The position numbers and the translations under genes were made by a program. The notes beneath the pieces were generated by a model. That model was given only the letters and a program-made list of their open reading frames with translations, was not told where the DNA came from and made no database searches. From assembly GCA_963824475.1 (NCBI GenBank), contig CAWGPR010000008.1:124001-188000 (forward strand): a stretch of DNA of 64,000 nucleotides. Reading direction: 5' to 3'. This DNA comes from Roseiarcus sp963824475. GTDB lineage: Bacteria; Pseudomonadota; Alphaproteobacteria; Rhizobiales; Beijerinckiaceae. Shown piece after piece: positions 24,314-33,951 of the stretch. Every line of letters starts with the position of its first letter. Position 1 is the stretch's first letter.

Positions 24314-25819
24314 ATGTCGTTTGATCGACCCTCTTATTCCCTTTCCCTCCGCGCGGCGCTTCTCGGCGCCGTCGCGCTGGCGGCCCTCGGCGGCGTCGCC
24401 TTCGAAACCTCGGTCGCGCCGGTTTCCGCCGCCGCCACGAGCGCTCAAGCCCCGGCCGGCCCGGCCTCGTTCGCCGACGTCGTCGACCGGGTGAAGCCGG
24501 CCGTCGTCTCGGTCAAGGTCAAGCTCGCCGACGCCGACCAGGTCGATGACGAGGACTCTGACGGTATCCCGGGATTGCCGGATATCCCGAAGAACAGCCC
24601 GTTCTATCATTTCTTCCGCCACTTCGGCATGCCGGACAACAACGACAACAATGACAGCGATCGAGCACCGCGCCATCATTTCTCGCAGGCGCTGGGGTCC
24701 GGATTCTTCATTTCGGCCGACGGCTACATCGTCACCAATGACCATGTCGTCGACCATGCCACGGAGGTGACCATCACCACCTCCGACGGCAAGTCGATGC
24801 CCGCCAAGGTGATCGGCGTCGACAGCAAGACCGACCTTGCGCTTCTGAAGGCTCAGGGCGCCGATTTCCCGTATGTCACGTTCGCCTCTCACACGCCGCG
24901 CGTCGGCGATTGGGTGATCGCGGTCGGCAACCCGTTCGGCCTCGGCGGAACGGTGACCGCCGGCATCGTCTCGGCGCGCGGACGCGACATCGGCTCTGGG
25001 CCTTATGACGACTTCCTGCAGATCGACGCGCCGGTCAATCACGGCAACTCCGGCGGCCCGACCTTCAACGCCGAAGGCGAGGTGGTGGGCGTCAACACCG
25101 CGATCTTCTCGCCGTCAGGCGGCAGCGTCGGCATCGGCTTCGCCATCGCGAGCGACGTCGTCCAGAATGTCGTGCAGCAGCTCAAGGAGAACGGCTCGGT
25201 CACGCGCGGCTGGATCGGCGTCCAGATTCAGAATGTGACCGCGGATCTGGCCGACGACCTCGGCCTCAAGGAGACGAGTGGCGCGCTGGTGGCCGCGGCG
25301 CAGAAGGATTCGCCCGCCGCCGCGGCCGGCGTGAAGAGCGGTGACGTCATCACCGCGGTCGACGGCGAGACGGTCGCCGACCCGCATGATCTTGCTCGCC
25401 GGATCGCGGCGCTTGGGCCGAAGAAAACGGTCAAGCTCTCGATCATCCGCAACGGCTCGCCGATGACTCTCGACGTGACCCTCGGAACCATGCCGATCGA
25501 CAAGACGGCGAGCGCGGAAACGCGCAACTCCGAGGAGAACAGCGCCTCGGCGCTCGCCAAGCTCGGGCTGACGCTGCGCGCCGCGCATGGACAGGACGGC
25601 GTCGTCGTCGCGGACGTCGACCCGGACGGCGCGGCGGCGGACAAGGGCCTGAAGCAGGGCGACGTGATCCTCGAGGTCGCGGGCAAGCCGGTCAACCGGC
25701 CGTCCGAGGTCGTCGCGGCGATCGACGCCGCCAGGTCGGATGGCAAGAAGTCGGTTCTCGTGCGCGTCAAGTCCAACGATGGGGAGCGCTATCTGACGCT
25801 GCCGGCGCGCGCGTCCTGA
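24314..25819 (+). CDS. degP: Do-family periplasmic serine protease DegP/HtrA
   Basis: 501 residues. The N-terminal signal (about 1-40, ending near VSAAATSAQA) exports it to the periplasm. The trypsin-like domain has the catalytic triad: His in TNDHVVDHA (about 142), Asp in SKTDLALL (about 172) and Ser in NHGNSGGPT (about 244). Two PDZ domains follow, about residues 285-375 and 405-495, with GWIGVQIQ and VNRPSEVVAAI. It degrades or refolds damaged envelope proteins. The gene stands just upstream of a two-component system, an arrangement often linked to envelope stress, though a 10-bp hairpin separates the transcription units. Confidence 0.96.
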   Translation: MSFDRPSYSLSLRAALLGAVALAALGGVAFETSVAPVSAAATSAQAPAGPASFADVVDRVKPAVVSVKVKLADADQVDDEDSDGIPGLPDIPKNSPFYHFFRHFGMPDNNDNNDSDRAPRHHFSQALGSGFFISADGYIVTNDHVVDHATEVTITTSDGKSMPAKVIGVDSKTDLALLKAQGADFPYVTFASHTPRVGDWVIAVGNPFGLGGTVTAGIVSARGRDIGSGPYDDFLQIDAPVNHGNSGGPTFNAEGEVVGVNTAIFSPSGGSVGIGFAIASDVVQNVVQQLKENGSVTRGWIGVQIQNVTADLADDLGLKETSGALVAAAQKDSPAAAAGVKSGDVITAVDGETVADPHDLARRIAALGPKKTVKLSIIRNGSPMTLDVTLGTMPIDKTASAETRNSEENSASALAKLGLTLRAAHGQDGVVVADVDPDGAAADKGLKQGDVILEVAGKPVNRPSEVVAAIDAARSDGKKSVLVRVKSNDGERYLTLPARAS

Positions 25820-25824
25820 TCCAC

Positions 25825-25851
25825 GGCGTCCCGCGGCCCCAGCGGGACGCC
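25825..25851 (+). terminator. Strong hairpin behind degP
   Basis: GGCGTCCCGC pairs perfectly with GCGGGACGCC across a seven-base loop. It begins six bases after the degP stop. No T run follows, so it may work as a Rho-assisted terminator or 3' stabiliser. Confidence 0.6.
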
Positions 25852-26038
25852 GAAATGAAATGGGCGGAAGGGTTCATGGGCTCGTCCCCGGCCCAGCGCA
25901 TAGCGCGCCCTTCCGTCCAAGTCGGCGGTCGCACATTTCCCCGCCCGCGCGACCCCGACAAGGTGGCGGCAGGTCCCAATCAAGCCCCCCGAGGACCTGC
26001 CGCCATTCCTTTTGGCCTCCGCGCCTGGGATTCGCTAT

Positions 26039-26731
26039 ATGTCGGACATGCGCATCCTCATCATCGAAGACGACCGGGACGCGGCTCAGTATCTCGCCAA
26101 GGCGTTCCGCGAAGCCGGGCATATCGCGGACCAGGCCAATGACGGCCTCACCGGATACGATCTGGCGCTCGAAGGCGGCTATGACGTCGCCATCGTCGAT
26201 CGCATGTTGCCGAAAATGGATGGTCTCACGCTGGTCGGCGCGCTGCGCAAGCAGAGCAACGAGACGCCGGTCCTGATCCTGTCCGCGCTCGGCCAGGTCG
26301 ACGACCGGGTCAAGGGCCTGCGGGCCGGTGGGGACGACTATCTGGCGAAACCTTATGCGTTCTCCGAGCTTTTGGCCCGGGTTGAAGCGCTGGCGCGCCG
26401 CGGCCCGAAGGGCGCGCCGGAGGAGACGGTGCTTCGGGTCGCCGACCTGACGCTTGACCGGCTCTCCCATAAGGTCACCCGCCAGTCCGAGGAAATCGTC
26501 CTGCAGCCGCGTGAATTCCGGCTGCTGGAATATCTGATGCAGAACGCCGGCAAGGTGGTCACGCGCACCATGCTGCTCGAACATGTGTGGGACTATCACT
26601 TCGATCCGCAGACCAATGTGATCGATGTGCACGTGTCGCGCCTGCGCGCCAAGATCGATCGCGATTTCGACGCGCCGCTGCTCAACACGGTTCGCGGCGC
26701 CGGTTACATGATACGTGACGGCGCTCGGTAA
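26039..26731 (+). CDS. OmpR/PhoB-family response regulator
   Basis: 230 residues. Receiver domain (about 4-115) with the acidic pocket IIEDD and the phospho-acceptor aspartate in VAIVDRMLPKMDG, plus the conserved lysine in DDYLAKPY. A winged-helix output domain follows (about 130-228), with LQPREFRLLEYLMQNAGKVVTRTMLLEHVW and VDVHVSRLRAKI. An ATG at 26048 (MRILIIEDD) is an equally good start. The stop overlaps the kinase gene start by 17 bases. Target genes are unknown; degP just upstream is a possible candidate. Confidence 0.94.
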   Translation: MSDMRILIIEDDRDAAQYLAKAFREAGHIADQANDGLTGYDLALEGGYDVAIVDRMLPKMDGLTLVGALRKQSNETPVLILSALGQVDDRVKGLRAGGDDYLAKPYAFSELLARVEALARRGPKGAPEETVLRVADLTLDRLSHKVTRQSEEIVLQPREFRLLEYLMQNAGKVVTRTMLLEHVWDYHFDPQTNVIDVHVSRLRAKIDRDFDAPLLNTVRGAGYMIRDGAR

Positions 26732-28169
26732 GCTCTTTCGCACCACCGCCTTTCGCCTGGCGCTGGCGATCCTTCTCCTCAGCGCGGTCGGCTCTGGCGT
26801 CGTCCTCACCGTCATCGCCTGGCAGGTGGTCTCGGTGGTGGACAGGGAGATCGCACGGACCATCGACGCCGAAGCGAAAGGCCTCATCGACACCTTCGAC
26901 AATGCGGGCATAAGACGGCTCGACGCCGTCATCGAGGCGCGCAAGCGGGAGCCCGGCGCCTCGCTCTACCTGCTCACCAATCCAATCGGCGAGCCGCTTG
27001 CCGGCAACGTGGGGCAGGTGCCGGCCGAGGTGTTGTTGCACCCGGGTTTCCTGCCCATCGTCTACCGTGGAAGCGGGAGCAGCGATCGCTACCGAGAGGC
27101 GCTGGTGGGCGTCTATATTCTGCCAGGCGGTTTCCGGCTGCTGATTGGGCATGACCTCGCCGACCGCGCGCGCATCGGGAAGGTGATGGTGCGTGCGCTT
27201 GCGATTTCGCTGGTGTTCTTTGCTGCGCTCGGGGCCGCCGGCGCGCTGTTCGTGGCCCGGCGCGTGCTGGGACGTATCGACGACATGAACAAATCGGCGC
27301 AGGGGATCATGGCCGGCGACCTCACGCGCCGCCTGCCGGTGTCCGGCTCGGGCGACGAACTGGACCGGCTGGCGGAAGGCCTCAACGAGATGCTGGGCCG
27401 AATCGCGGTGCTGATGGAGGGTCTGCGGGAGGTTTCCGACAACATCGCGCATGACTTGCGCACGCCGCTCACCCGCCTGCGCAACCACGCCGAAGCCGCG
27501 CTCGCCTTCGGCGGCGACGCCGCGGCCTATCGCCAAGCGCTGGAGAAGACGATCGAAGAATCGGACGGGCTCATCCGGATTTTCAACGCGCTCCTGTTGA
27601 TCGCGCGCGCGGAAGCGGGCGGCGACCTAGGGCCGCCTCAGCCCGTCGACATCGGCGAAGCGGCGCGGAGCGTCGCCGAGCTTTACGAGCCGATTGCGGA
27701 GGAAGAGGGCCTGACGCTGACTGTCCATGCCGAAGATGGCCTGAAGGTTCGCGGCAATCGCGAGCTGGTCGGCCAGGCGATCGCCAATCTCGTCGACAAC
27801 GCGCTCAAATATGGGGCGCCGAACAAGGCTCCCGGCGACATTGAGGCGAGACCCGACGTTGCCATTACGGCGGAGCGGGTCGGCGGATCCGTCCGCTTGA
27901 CGATCGCGGACCGGGGTCCCGGAATTGCTCCGGCGGACCGGGCGCGCGTGCTCGACCGGTTCGTCCGGCTTGAAGGCTCCCGCTCGCGGCCTGGCTCCGG
28001 GCTCGGACTTTCGCTCGCCGCCGCCGTTGCGCGCATGCACGGCGGAGCGGTCGAACTCGAAGACAATCAGCCCGGGCTTCGGGTCCGTCTCACCTTGCCC
28101 GCGGCGGACGAGCCGGCTCAATCGCCGAAGCCCGCCGAGCTGGTTTTGAATGACCGCAACGCTGGCTGA
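26715..28169 (+). CDS. Sensor histidine kinase (HAMP, HisKA, HATPase)
   Basis: 484 residues, GTG start inside the 3' end of the response-regulator gene. Transmembrane helix 1 at about 15-38, a periplasmic sensor of about 120 residues, helix 2 at about 155-180, a HAMP linker, then the H-box SDNIAHDLRTPLTRLRNH with the phospho-histidine near residue 249. The ATPase domain has the N-box in LVDNALKYG, the G1 box in DRGPGIAPADR and the G2 box in GSGLGLSLAAAVA. The ligand cannot be told. Its end overlaps the glnE start by 20 bases. Confidence 0.94.
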   Translation: MTALGKLFRTTAFRLALAILLLSAVGSGVVLTVIAWQVVSVVDREIARTIDAEAKGLIDTFDNAGIRRLDAVIEARKREPGASLYLLTNPIGEPLAGNVGQVPAEVLLHPGFLPIVYRGSGSSDRYREALVGVYILPGGFRLLIGHDLADRARIGKVMVRALAISLVFFAALGAAGALFVARRVLGRIDDMNKSAQGIMAGDLTRRLPVSGSGDELDRLAEGLNEMLGRIAVLMEGLREVSDNIAHDLRTPLTRLRNHAEAALAFGGDAAAYRQALEKTIEESDGLIRIFNALLLIARAEAGGDLGPPQPVDIGEAARSVAELYEPIAEEEGLTLTVHAEDGLKVRGNRELVGQAIANLVDNALKYGAPNKAPGDIEARPDVAITAERVGGSVRLTIADRGPGIAPADRARVLDRFVRLEGSRSRPGSGLGLSLAAAVARMHGGAVELEDNQPGLRVRLTLPAADEPAQSPKPAELVLNDRNAG

Positions 28170-31077
28170 TGGCCTCGTCGAGGCGCCGCGCCTTGCGGCG
28201 CCGGCGGAAGCGCGCCGCCGCCTCGCCGCGCTCCTCGAGACCGCGGCGGCCGCGGAGCTTAAGCCCGAACTCGAGCGGGGCCGGACGCGCGATGTCCTTC
28301 TCGGCCTCGCCGATCATTCGCCATACCTGTGGGCGCTGGTTCGGGAGGACCCGGAACAACTCGTCCGGCTGCTCAGGCGCCCGCCCGGCGAATCGCTCGA
28401 CGCGCTTGTTCGCGCGCTCTCCGTCAGGCGCGACGAGCACGAGGCGGACCTGATGCGCGCGCTGCGTCGCGCCAAGCGCGAATCGGCGCTTCTGATCGCG
28501 CTTGCCGACATCGGCGGCCTCTGGGATGTTGTCGCGGCGACCGAGGCGTTGACCCGCTTCGCCGACGCCGCCGTGAGCGCCGCGCTCGCTTTCCTGCTCA
28601 GCAAGCACGCGCGCGCCGGACTTCTGACGCTCGACCCTGACGCGCCCGACGTTGAGAATGGTTCCGGCGTGGTGGTGCTGGCGCTGGGCAAGCACGGCGC
28701 GCGCGAGCTCAACTATTCGAGCGACGTCGACCTCATTGTGCTCTACGACCCCGCGGCGGCCTCGATTCCGCCAGGAACGGAGCCGGGGCCGCTGTTCGCG
28801 CGCTTAACCCGCGCGCTGGCGCGCCTGCTGCAGGAGCGAACAAGCGACGGCTACGTGCTGAGGGTCGACCTGCGCTTGCGGCCCGATCCCGCCTCGACCC
28901 CGGTCGCGCTCTCGACCGTGAGCGCCTACCAGTATTACGAGACGGTGGGCCAGAACTGGGAGCGCGCGGCGCTGATCAAAGCCCGTCCGGCGGCAGGCGA
29001 CCTTAAGCTTGGCGAGCGCTTCCTGGCCGACCTCGCGCCGTTCATCTGGCGCAAGTATTTCGACTATGCGGCGATCGCCGACATCCACGCGATGAAGCGC
29101 CAGATCCACGCCGTGCGCGGCCACGAGCGGGTCGTCGTGCCCGGCCACGACGTCAAGCTCGGACGCGGCGGCATCCGCGAGATCGAGTTTTTTGTCCAGA
29201 CGCAACAGCTCATTTTTGGCGGACGCCGTGCGCAGATGCGCGGGCCGCGCACGCTCGACATGCTCGAGCGCCTATGCGCCGACAAATGGGTGAGCGCCGA
29301 AGCGGTGGACGACCTCGCCCAAGCCTATGCGTTCCTGCGCCGCGTCGAACATCGGCTGCAGATGGTCGCCGACGAGCAGACGCAGCGGCTTCCCTTCGAG
29401 CGCATGGGCCTGACGCGCTTCGCCAAATTCTGCGGCTATGCGCGGCTCGGCGGTTTCGCTCGCGACCTCACGCATCACCTGACTCGCGTCGAGCATCATT
29501 ACGCGCGACTGTTCGAGGACGCGCCGACGCTCAGCGCCGCCAAAGGCAATCTCGTCTTCACCGGCGTCGCCGACGATCCCGCGACCCTGACCACTCTGAG
29601 CGCCCTCGGCTTTCAGCGCCCGGAGGCTGCAGCGGAGACCGTCCGCGGTTGGCATTTCGGCCGGCGCGCTGCGGTCCGTAGCCCCCGCGCGCGCGAAGTG
29701 CTGACGGAGCTGACGCCGGCGCTGCTCGAAGCCTTCGCTGGGTCGGGCGACGCTGACGCCGCGCTTTCTGCCTTCGACGAAGCGCTGGCGCGCATGCCGG
29801 CAAGCGTCGAGCTCATGTCGATCCTGCGCTCGAACGCCGCTTTACGCGAATTGTTCGGCGACGTGCTCGGCAGCGCCCCGCGGCTGGCGCAGGTGATCGC
29901 GAGGAGGCCGCATGTGCTCGACGCCGCGATCGATCCGGCGCGCGCCGACGACTTTGACGCCAGCCTCGACGACGAGACGATGGGCGCGCGCGTCGAGGCG
30001 TTTGTGTCACAGGCGCAGAGCCTCGAGGACGCGTTGAACCGGGCGCGCGACTTCGCGGCCGAGGAGATGTTTCATATCGGGCTTAGTCTGCTGTCGGGCC
30101 GCCTCGACCCCGACCGGGCCGGGCGGGCCTACAGCGCGCTCGCGCAGGGACTGATCGCGGCGCTGCTCACGCGGGTCATCGAGGCCTTTGCCGCGGAGCA
30201 CGGCCGCATTCGCGGCGGCCGGGTCGCGGTCGTCGCGCTGGGCAAGCTTGGCTCGCGCGAAATGACCGCAGCCTCCGATCTCGACCTCATTCTCATTTAT
30301 GATTTTCCCGTCGATGCGAGTGATTCGAACGCTCGGAAGCCGCTCGGCCCGGGCCTCTACTATGCGCGGCTGACGCAGCGGCTCATCTCGGCGTTGACCG
30401 CGCCGACCAAGGCGGGGCGCCTGTACGAAGTCGACATGCGGCTCAGGCCCTCCGGGCGCCAGGGACCGCTCGCAACTCAGCTTGCATCGTTCAAGCTCTA
30501 CCAAAAGGACGAGGCGGAGGCCTGGGAGCACATGGCGCTGGCCCGCGCCCGGTTCGTCGCCGGCGATAAGAGCCTCGGAGCCGACATCGCCCAGACGGTG
30601 CGTGAGACGCTGACCCGCAAGCGCGACGCGGCCACGATCGCCCGGAAGACGCGCGCGATGCGCGCGCTCATCGCCAAGGAAAAGGGCGACGGCGAGGTCT
30701 GGGACTTGAAGCTGGCCGCGGGCGGGCTCATCGACATCGAATTCGTCGCCCAGTACTTGGAGCTCGCCTTCTCGCACAAGCATCCAGCCATCCTCGACGT
30801 CTCGACCCGCAAGGTGGTTGAAGAGGCCGGCCGGGCGGGCCTGATCACCCCCGAACAGGCCGAAGTCCTCATCGACGCGCACCGGCTTTACACCGACGCG
30901 ACCCAGTTCATGCGCTTGTCGACCTCCGGGCCATTCGATCCCGCCAAGGCCGCGGCCGGCGTCAAGCGCCGCATCGCCGCGGCGATCGGATTTCCCGACT
31001 TCGAGGCTTTCGCGGCCGCGCTCAATGAGGCGCGCAAGCGCGTGCGGGCGACGTTCGAGGCGATCCTCTTGGCTTAG
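28150..31077 (+). CDS. glnE: Bifunctional glutamine-synthetase adenylyltransferase/deadenylyltransferase
   Basis: 975 residues with two nucleotidyltransferase domains: the first with ALGKHGARELNYSSDVDLIVLYD (about 176-200, deadenylylating half) and the second with ALGKLGSREMTAASDLDLILIYD (about 694-717, adenylylating half). GlnE modifies GlnA in reply to PII and glutamine. The start overlaps the kinase gene. The stop TAG uses T and A from the target duplication of the IS element and G from its first base, yet the original sequence beyond the element would give the same TAG, so the protein is intact. Confidence 0.96.
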   Translation: MTATLADGLVEAPRLAAPAEARRRLAALLETAAAAELKPELERGRTRDVLLGLADHSPYLWALVREDPEQLVRLLRRPPGESLDALVRALSVRRDEHEADLMRALRRAKRESALLIALADIGGLWDVVAATEALTRFADAAVSAALAFLLSKHARAGLLTLDPDAPDVENGSGVVVLALGKHGARELNYSSDVDLIVLYDPAAASIPPGTEPGPLFARLTRALARLLQERTSDGYVLRVDLRLRPDPASTPVALSTVSAYQYYETVGQNWERAALIKARPAAGDLKLGERFLADLAPFIWRKYFDYAAIADIHAMKRQIHAVRGHERVVVPGHDVKLGRGGIREIEFFVQTQQLIFGGRRAQMRGPRTLDMLERLCADKWVSAEAVDDLAQAYAFLRRVEHRLQMVADEQTQRLPFERMGLTRFAKFCGYARLGGFARDLTHHLTRVEHHYARLFEDAPTLSAAKGNLVFTGVADDPATLTTLSALGFQRPEAAAETVRGWHFGRRAAVRSPRAREVLTELTPALLEAFAGSGDADAALSAFDEALARMPASVELMSILRSNAALRELFGDVLGSAPRLAQVIARRPHVLDAAIDPARADDFDASLDDETMGARVEAFVSQAQSLEDALNRARDFAAEEMFHIGLSLLSGRLDPDRAGRAYSALAQGLIAALLTRVIEAFAAEHGRIRGGRVAVVALGKLGSREMTAASDLDLILIYDFPVDASDSNARKPLGPGLYYARLTQRLISALTAPTKAGRLYEVDMRLRPSGRQGPLATQLASFKLYQKDEAEAWEHMALARARFVAGDKSLGADIAQTVRETLTRKRDAATIARKTRAMRALIAKEKGDGEVWDLKLAAGGLIDIEFVAQYLELAFSHKHPAILDVSTRKVVEEAGRAGLITPEQAEVLIDAHRLYTDATQFMRLSTSGPFDPAKAAAGVKRRIAAAIGFPDFEAFAAALNEARKRVRATFEAILLA

Positions 31078-32009
31078 AGCCTGTCTCAAAAGTCGTTAAG
31101 GAAGGAATGATTCACCGGGTCATCTGCAATTTTGAGGATGATTCGGGATGTGGACGGACGCTGATCGGAGCCGGTATCGCCAAGCTGGGGATTGTCTGCC
31201 GAGCGATCTGAACGATGCGGAATGGGATCGCTTGGCGCCTCTGATTCCGCCGGCGAAGCCGGGCGGACGGCCGCGCCAGACCGACATGCGCTTGGCGATG
31301 AACGCGATCTTCTATCTTCTGCGAACCGGTTGCCCGTGGCGTTATTTGCCGCACGGGGTCTTCCCGCCGCGCTCGACGGTCTACAACATCTTCCGCGCTT
31401 TCCAGCGGGAGGGAGTATGGGAGGCGATCTGGGAGGAACTGCGCGCGGCGCTGCGCGAACGGCTGGGGCGGGAGGCGAGCCCCAGCGCCGGCGTCATCGA
31501 CAGCCAGTCGCTCAAGTCGGCCGAAAAAGGGGATGCGCGAAAGGTGAAGCAGACGCAGTGGGTTATGACGCCAGCAAGAAGGTGAAGGGGCGCAAGATCC
31601 ACGCTCTGGTCGATACCGAAGGCTTGCCCTTGCGCGTGGTGGTTCACTCCGCCGCCATTCAGGACCGGGACGGCGCCGCCTTGGTGTTTGACCGCATCCG
31701 CCAGCGCTTCAATTGGCTCGAACTCGTCTGGGCCGATGGCGGCTACAACGCCCGCCAGGTCGAACACGCCGTCGCCGCGCAGCCGCCGCTGCGTGTGGAG
31801 ATCGTCAAACGTCCCGACGACAGTTCAGGATTTATCGTCCTGCCGCGTCGCTGGGTTGTCGAACGGACCTTTTCGTGGTTCGGCCGAAACCGCCGCCTGG
31901 CCAAAGATTACGAGAACCTCGCTGATACCCTCGCGGCCTTCATCACACTCGCTTGCATCCAGCTCGCCCTCAGGCGGCTCGCCAGGCCGTAGACTTTTGA
32001 GTCAGGCTC
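31077..32009 (+). mobile_element. IS5-family (IS427-like) insertion sequence, 933 bp
   Basis: Terminal inverted repeats of 18 bases, GAGCCTGTCTCAAAAGTC at the left end and the same with one mismatch inverted at 31,992-32,009. A three-base TTA duplication flanks it (31,074-31,076 and 32,010-32,012). It encodes one transposase in two overlapping frames. Both ends and the target duplication are intact, so it may be active. It sits on the glnE stop codon. Confidence 0.9.
31148..31992 (+). CDS. IS5-family transposase in two frames (programmed -1 frameshift likely)
   Basis: Frame A (31,148-31,585) holds the DUF4096-type N-terminus, LNDAEWDRLAPLIPP through STVYNIFRAFQREGVWEAI, and the first catalytic aspartate in AGVIDSQSLKSAEKG. 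The second frame continues GYDASKKVKGRKIHALVDTEG, then WADGGYN (second aspartate) and WVVERTFSWFGRNRRLAKDYE (catalytic glutamate), ending at 31,992. A -1 shift at the A5G4 run (31,524-31,532) joins both into one DDE transposase of about 280 residues. Split frames joined by frameshifting are normal for this IS group, so it is not necessarily broken. Confidence 0.88.
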
Positions 32010-32012
32010 TTA

Positions 32013-32287
32013 GCCGGACGCCTTTTTCGCAGTCGCCTGTTAGAGCAGATTGCAGTTCCGTCGAGCCGGACGTGTAGACGTGTAGACGCGGTCGCCGACC
32101 GCGTCAGCCGCGCTCACCGAGCGCGGCTACAATCGGCGGCTACAATCGGTAGACGCTAGTCTTAGTCTAGTCAATGCAAGCTATTTTACTAGCGCTTGCT
32201 AGCGTTGACGTCGATTTTATTTGCATTTGCTTGCGCAGAATTCGCGCGCTGGTTGAATCCGCCGCGTCGCTTGGCGGGCCTGCGGGG
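32013..32287. other. Intergenic region with short direct repeats and hairpins
   Basis: No gene. GTGTAGAC occurs twice in tandem near 32,072-32,087. GGCTACAATCGG occurs twice in tandem near 32,126-32,149. GCCGCGCTC (32,107-32,115) pairs perfectly with GAGCGCGGC (32,119-32,127). A run of TAG/CTAG-rich short repeats follows to 32,210. The hairpin may serve as a terminator for the leftward or rightward unit. Confidence 0.5.
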
Positions 32288-33886
32288 TCAGAAGGGGTGG
32301 TACTGGAACATCCAGGTCTCGGTCAGGGTCTCCCCGCCGGACTTGAGAAACGCCCGCAGCTCGACCGGATCGGACCCGTCGACGATGAGGTCGAACTGGG
32401 CCCGCCAATGGCCGGCGACCCCGTCAGGGACGGCCTCGATCAGTTGGTAGGGCCCGAAGGTTCCGCGCGAGGCCGACACGACAAGGTCGGGCTTGACGCC
32501 GTAGGGCAGGGTGGCGAGGGGACCGCCCAGGAACTCGACCATGAACTTCCGCACCCCCTTCGGGCGCGGCAAGCCCGGCTGGCCGCCGCGCCCGAGGCGG
32601 GTCGCCCATATGACCGCAAGCTTGCTCGGATAAGGCTCGCTGGCGAGCCAGTGCAGTCGGTAGTTGAGATTGAGCTCGGCGCCTACGGGGACCGGCTCGG
32701 CCGGCACCCACATCGCGACCACGTTGTCGTGGATCTCATCGTCGGTCGGGATCTCGCACAACTGGATCGACCCCTTGCCCCAGCCCTCGCCGCCCGGGCC
32801 CGGCAGCGGCTCGACCCACAGGCTCGGGCGCCGGTCATAGAAGACGCCGTCGAGGTAGTGGTCGAACACCCGGTCGCGCTGGAGAAGGCCGAAGCCGCGC
32901 GGGTTGTTGTCGAGAAAGGACGAGACCATGATGCGGGGCGGATTGTTGAGCGGCCGCCACAGCCGCTCGCCATTACCCGACCACATTGCGAGACCGTCCG
33001 AATCGTGGACCTCCGGGCGCCAGTCGATCGCAGTCTGCTTCTTGGTCTCGGAAAACCAGTACATCGAGGTGAGCGGCGCGATGCCGAAGCGCGAGACCTG
33101 GGCACGGGTGAACATTGTCGCCTGGATGTCCATCACCACGCCCTTCGTGCGCGTCATCAGGAACCGGAACGCGCCAACGATCGAGGGGCCCTCCATCAGC
33201 GCGTAGAGCGTGATCGTGTCCTCATCCGGCGCGGAATCGATGTAGAAGTCGGTGAAGTCGGGAAACTCTTCCGGCCGGTCGGCGACTGCAACGTCAAGCG
33301 CAACGCCGCGCGAGGACAGGCCGTATTGTCCGAGTTCGCCAATCGAGCGGAAATAGGCGGCGCCGAGGAAGGCGACCCAGTCGTTCTTGCGCCAGTCGAG
33401 CGCGCCGTCCCGCGCCTCCTGGACGCGCAAGCCCGCGAATCCGGCGCCTTTCGGCAGATCGCGGGCCGGCGAATTGGGAGGCATTTCGAAATAGGACTGT
33501 TCGTAGATGATCTGGCGCGACGTGCCGCCGTCGACGACGTGCATTCTGACCGCCTTCTGGAAGAACAGGCCGAGATGGAAGAACGTCACCGGAAACCGGC
33601 CCGGCCCATTGGCGAACAAAGCGAAGTCGTCGCGGTAGCGGATTTTTCCCCATTCCTCGTAGTTGATCTTCTGGAGCACCTCGGGCGCCGGGCGGGATGG
33701 GGGATCGTACGGTCCGTGCGCGCGATCCCGCGCCTGTGTCCTGAAAAGATCATAACTGAACGGGAGCGGCGGATCGAATTGCAGTCCGTCGGACTGCGCG
33801 CCGAACGCCGCCGCAAGCGGATTCATCGCCGCGGCGGACGCAGCCGCGCCTTTGAGCAGCGCGCGGCGATCTAGGCTTTCGGACAT
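32288..33886 (-). CDS. Periplasmic glucan biosynthesis protein (OpgD/OpgG family)
   Basis: 532 residues of the MdoG/OpgG-OpgD family, which shape the backbone or length of osmoregulated periplasmic glucans. A Tat-type signal, DRRALLKGAAASAAAM, opens the protein, which favours OpgD over the Sec-exported OpgG. Core motifs are FDPPLPFSYDLFR, RDDFALFANG, then DGLAMWSGNGERLWRPLNNP and GKGSIQLCEIPTDDEIHDNVVAMWVP. No glucosyltransferase opgH lies in the window. A long antisense frame across the gene is a shadow. Confidence 0.9.
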   Translation of the reverse strand: MSESLDRRALLKGAAASAAAMNPLAAAFGAQSDGLQFDPPLPFSYDLFRTQARDRAHGPYDPPSRPAPEVLQKINYEEWGKIRYRDDFALFANGPGRFPVTFFHLGLFFQKAVRMHVVDGGTSRQIIYEQSYFEMPPNSPARDLPKGAGFAGLRVQEARDGALDWRKNDWVAFLGAAYFRSIGELGQYGLSSRGVALDVAVADRPEEFPDFTDFYIDSAPDEDTITLYALMEGPSIVGAFRFLMTRTKGVVMDIQATMFTRAQVSRFGIAPLTSMYWFSETKKQTAIDWRPEVHDSDGLAMWSGNGERLWRPLNNPPRIMVSSFLDNNPRGFGLLQRDRVFDHYLDGVFYDRRPSLWVEPLPGPGGEGWGKGSIQLCEIPTDDEIHDNVVAMWVPAEPVPVGAELNLNYRLHWLASEPYPSKLAVIWATRLGRGGQPGLPRPKGVRKFMVEFLGGPLATLPYGVKPDLVVSASRGTFGPYQLIEAVPDGVAGHWRAQFDLIVDGSDPVELRAFLKSGGETLTETWMFQYHPF

Positions 33887-33951
33887 AAGGACCTCTTCGA
33901 TCGAACGATCTGCTTACGTGATTCTCCTTGACCGGAGAATCCGCCTCTTGG

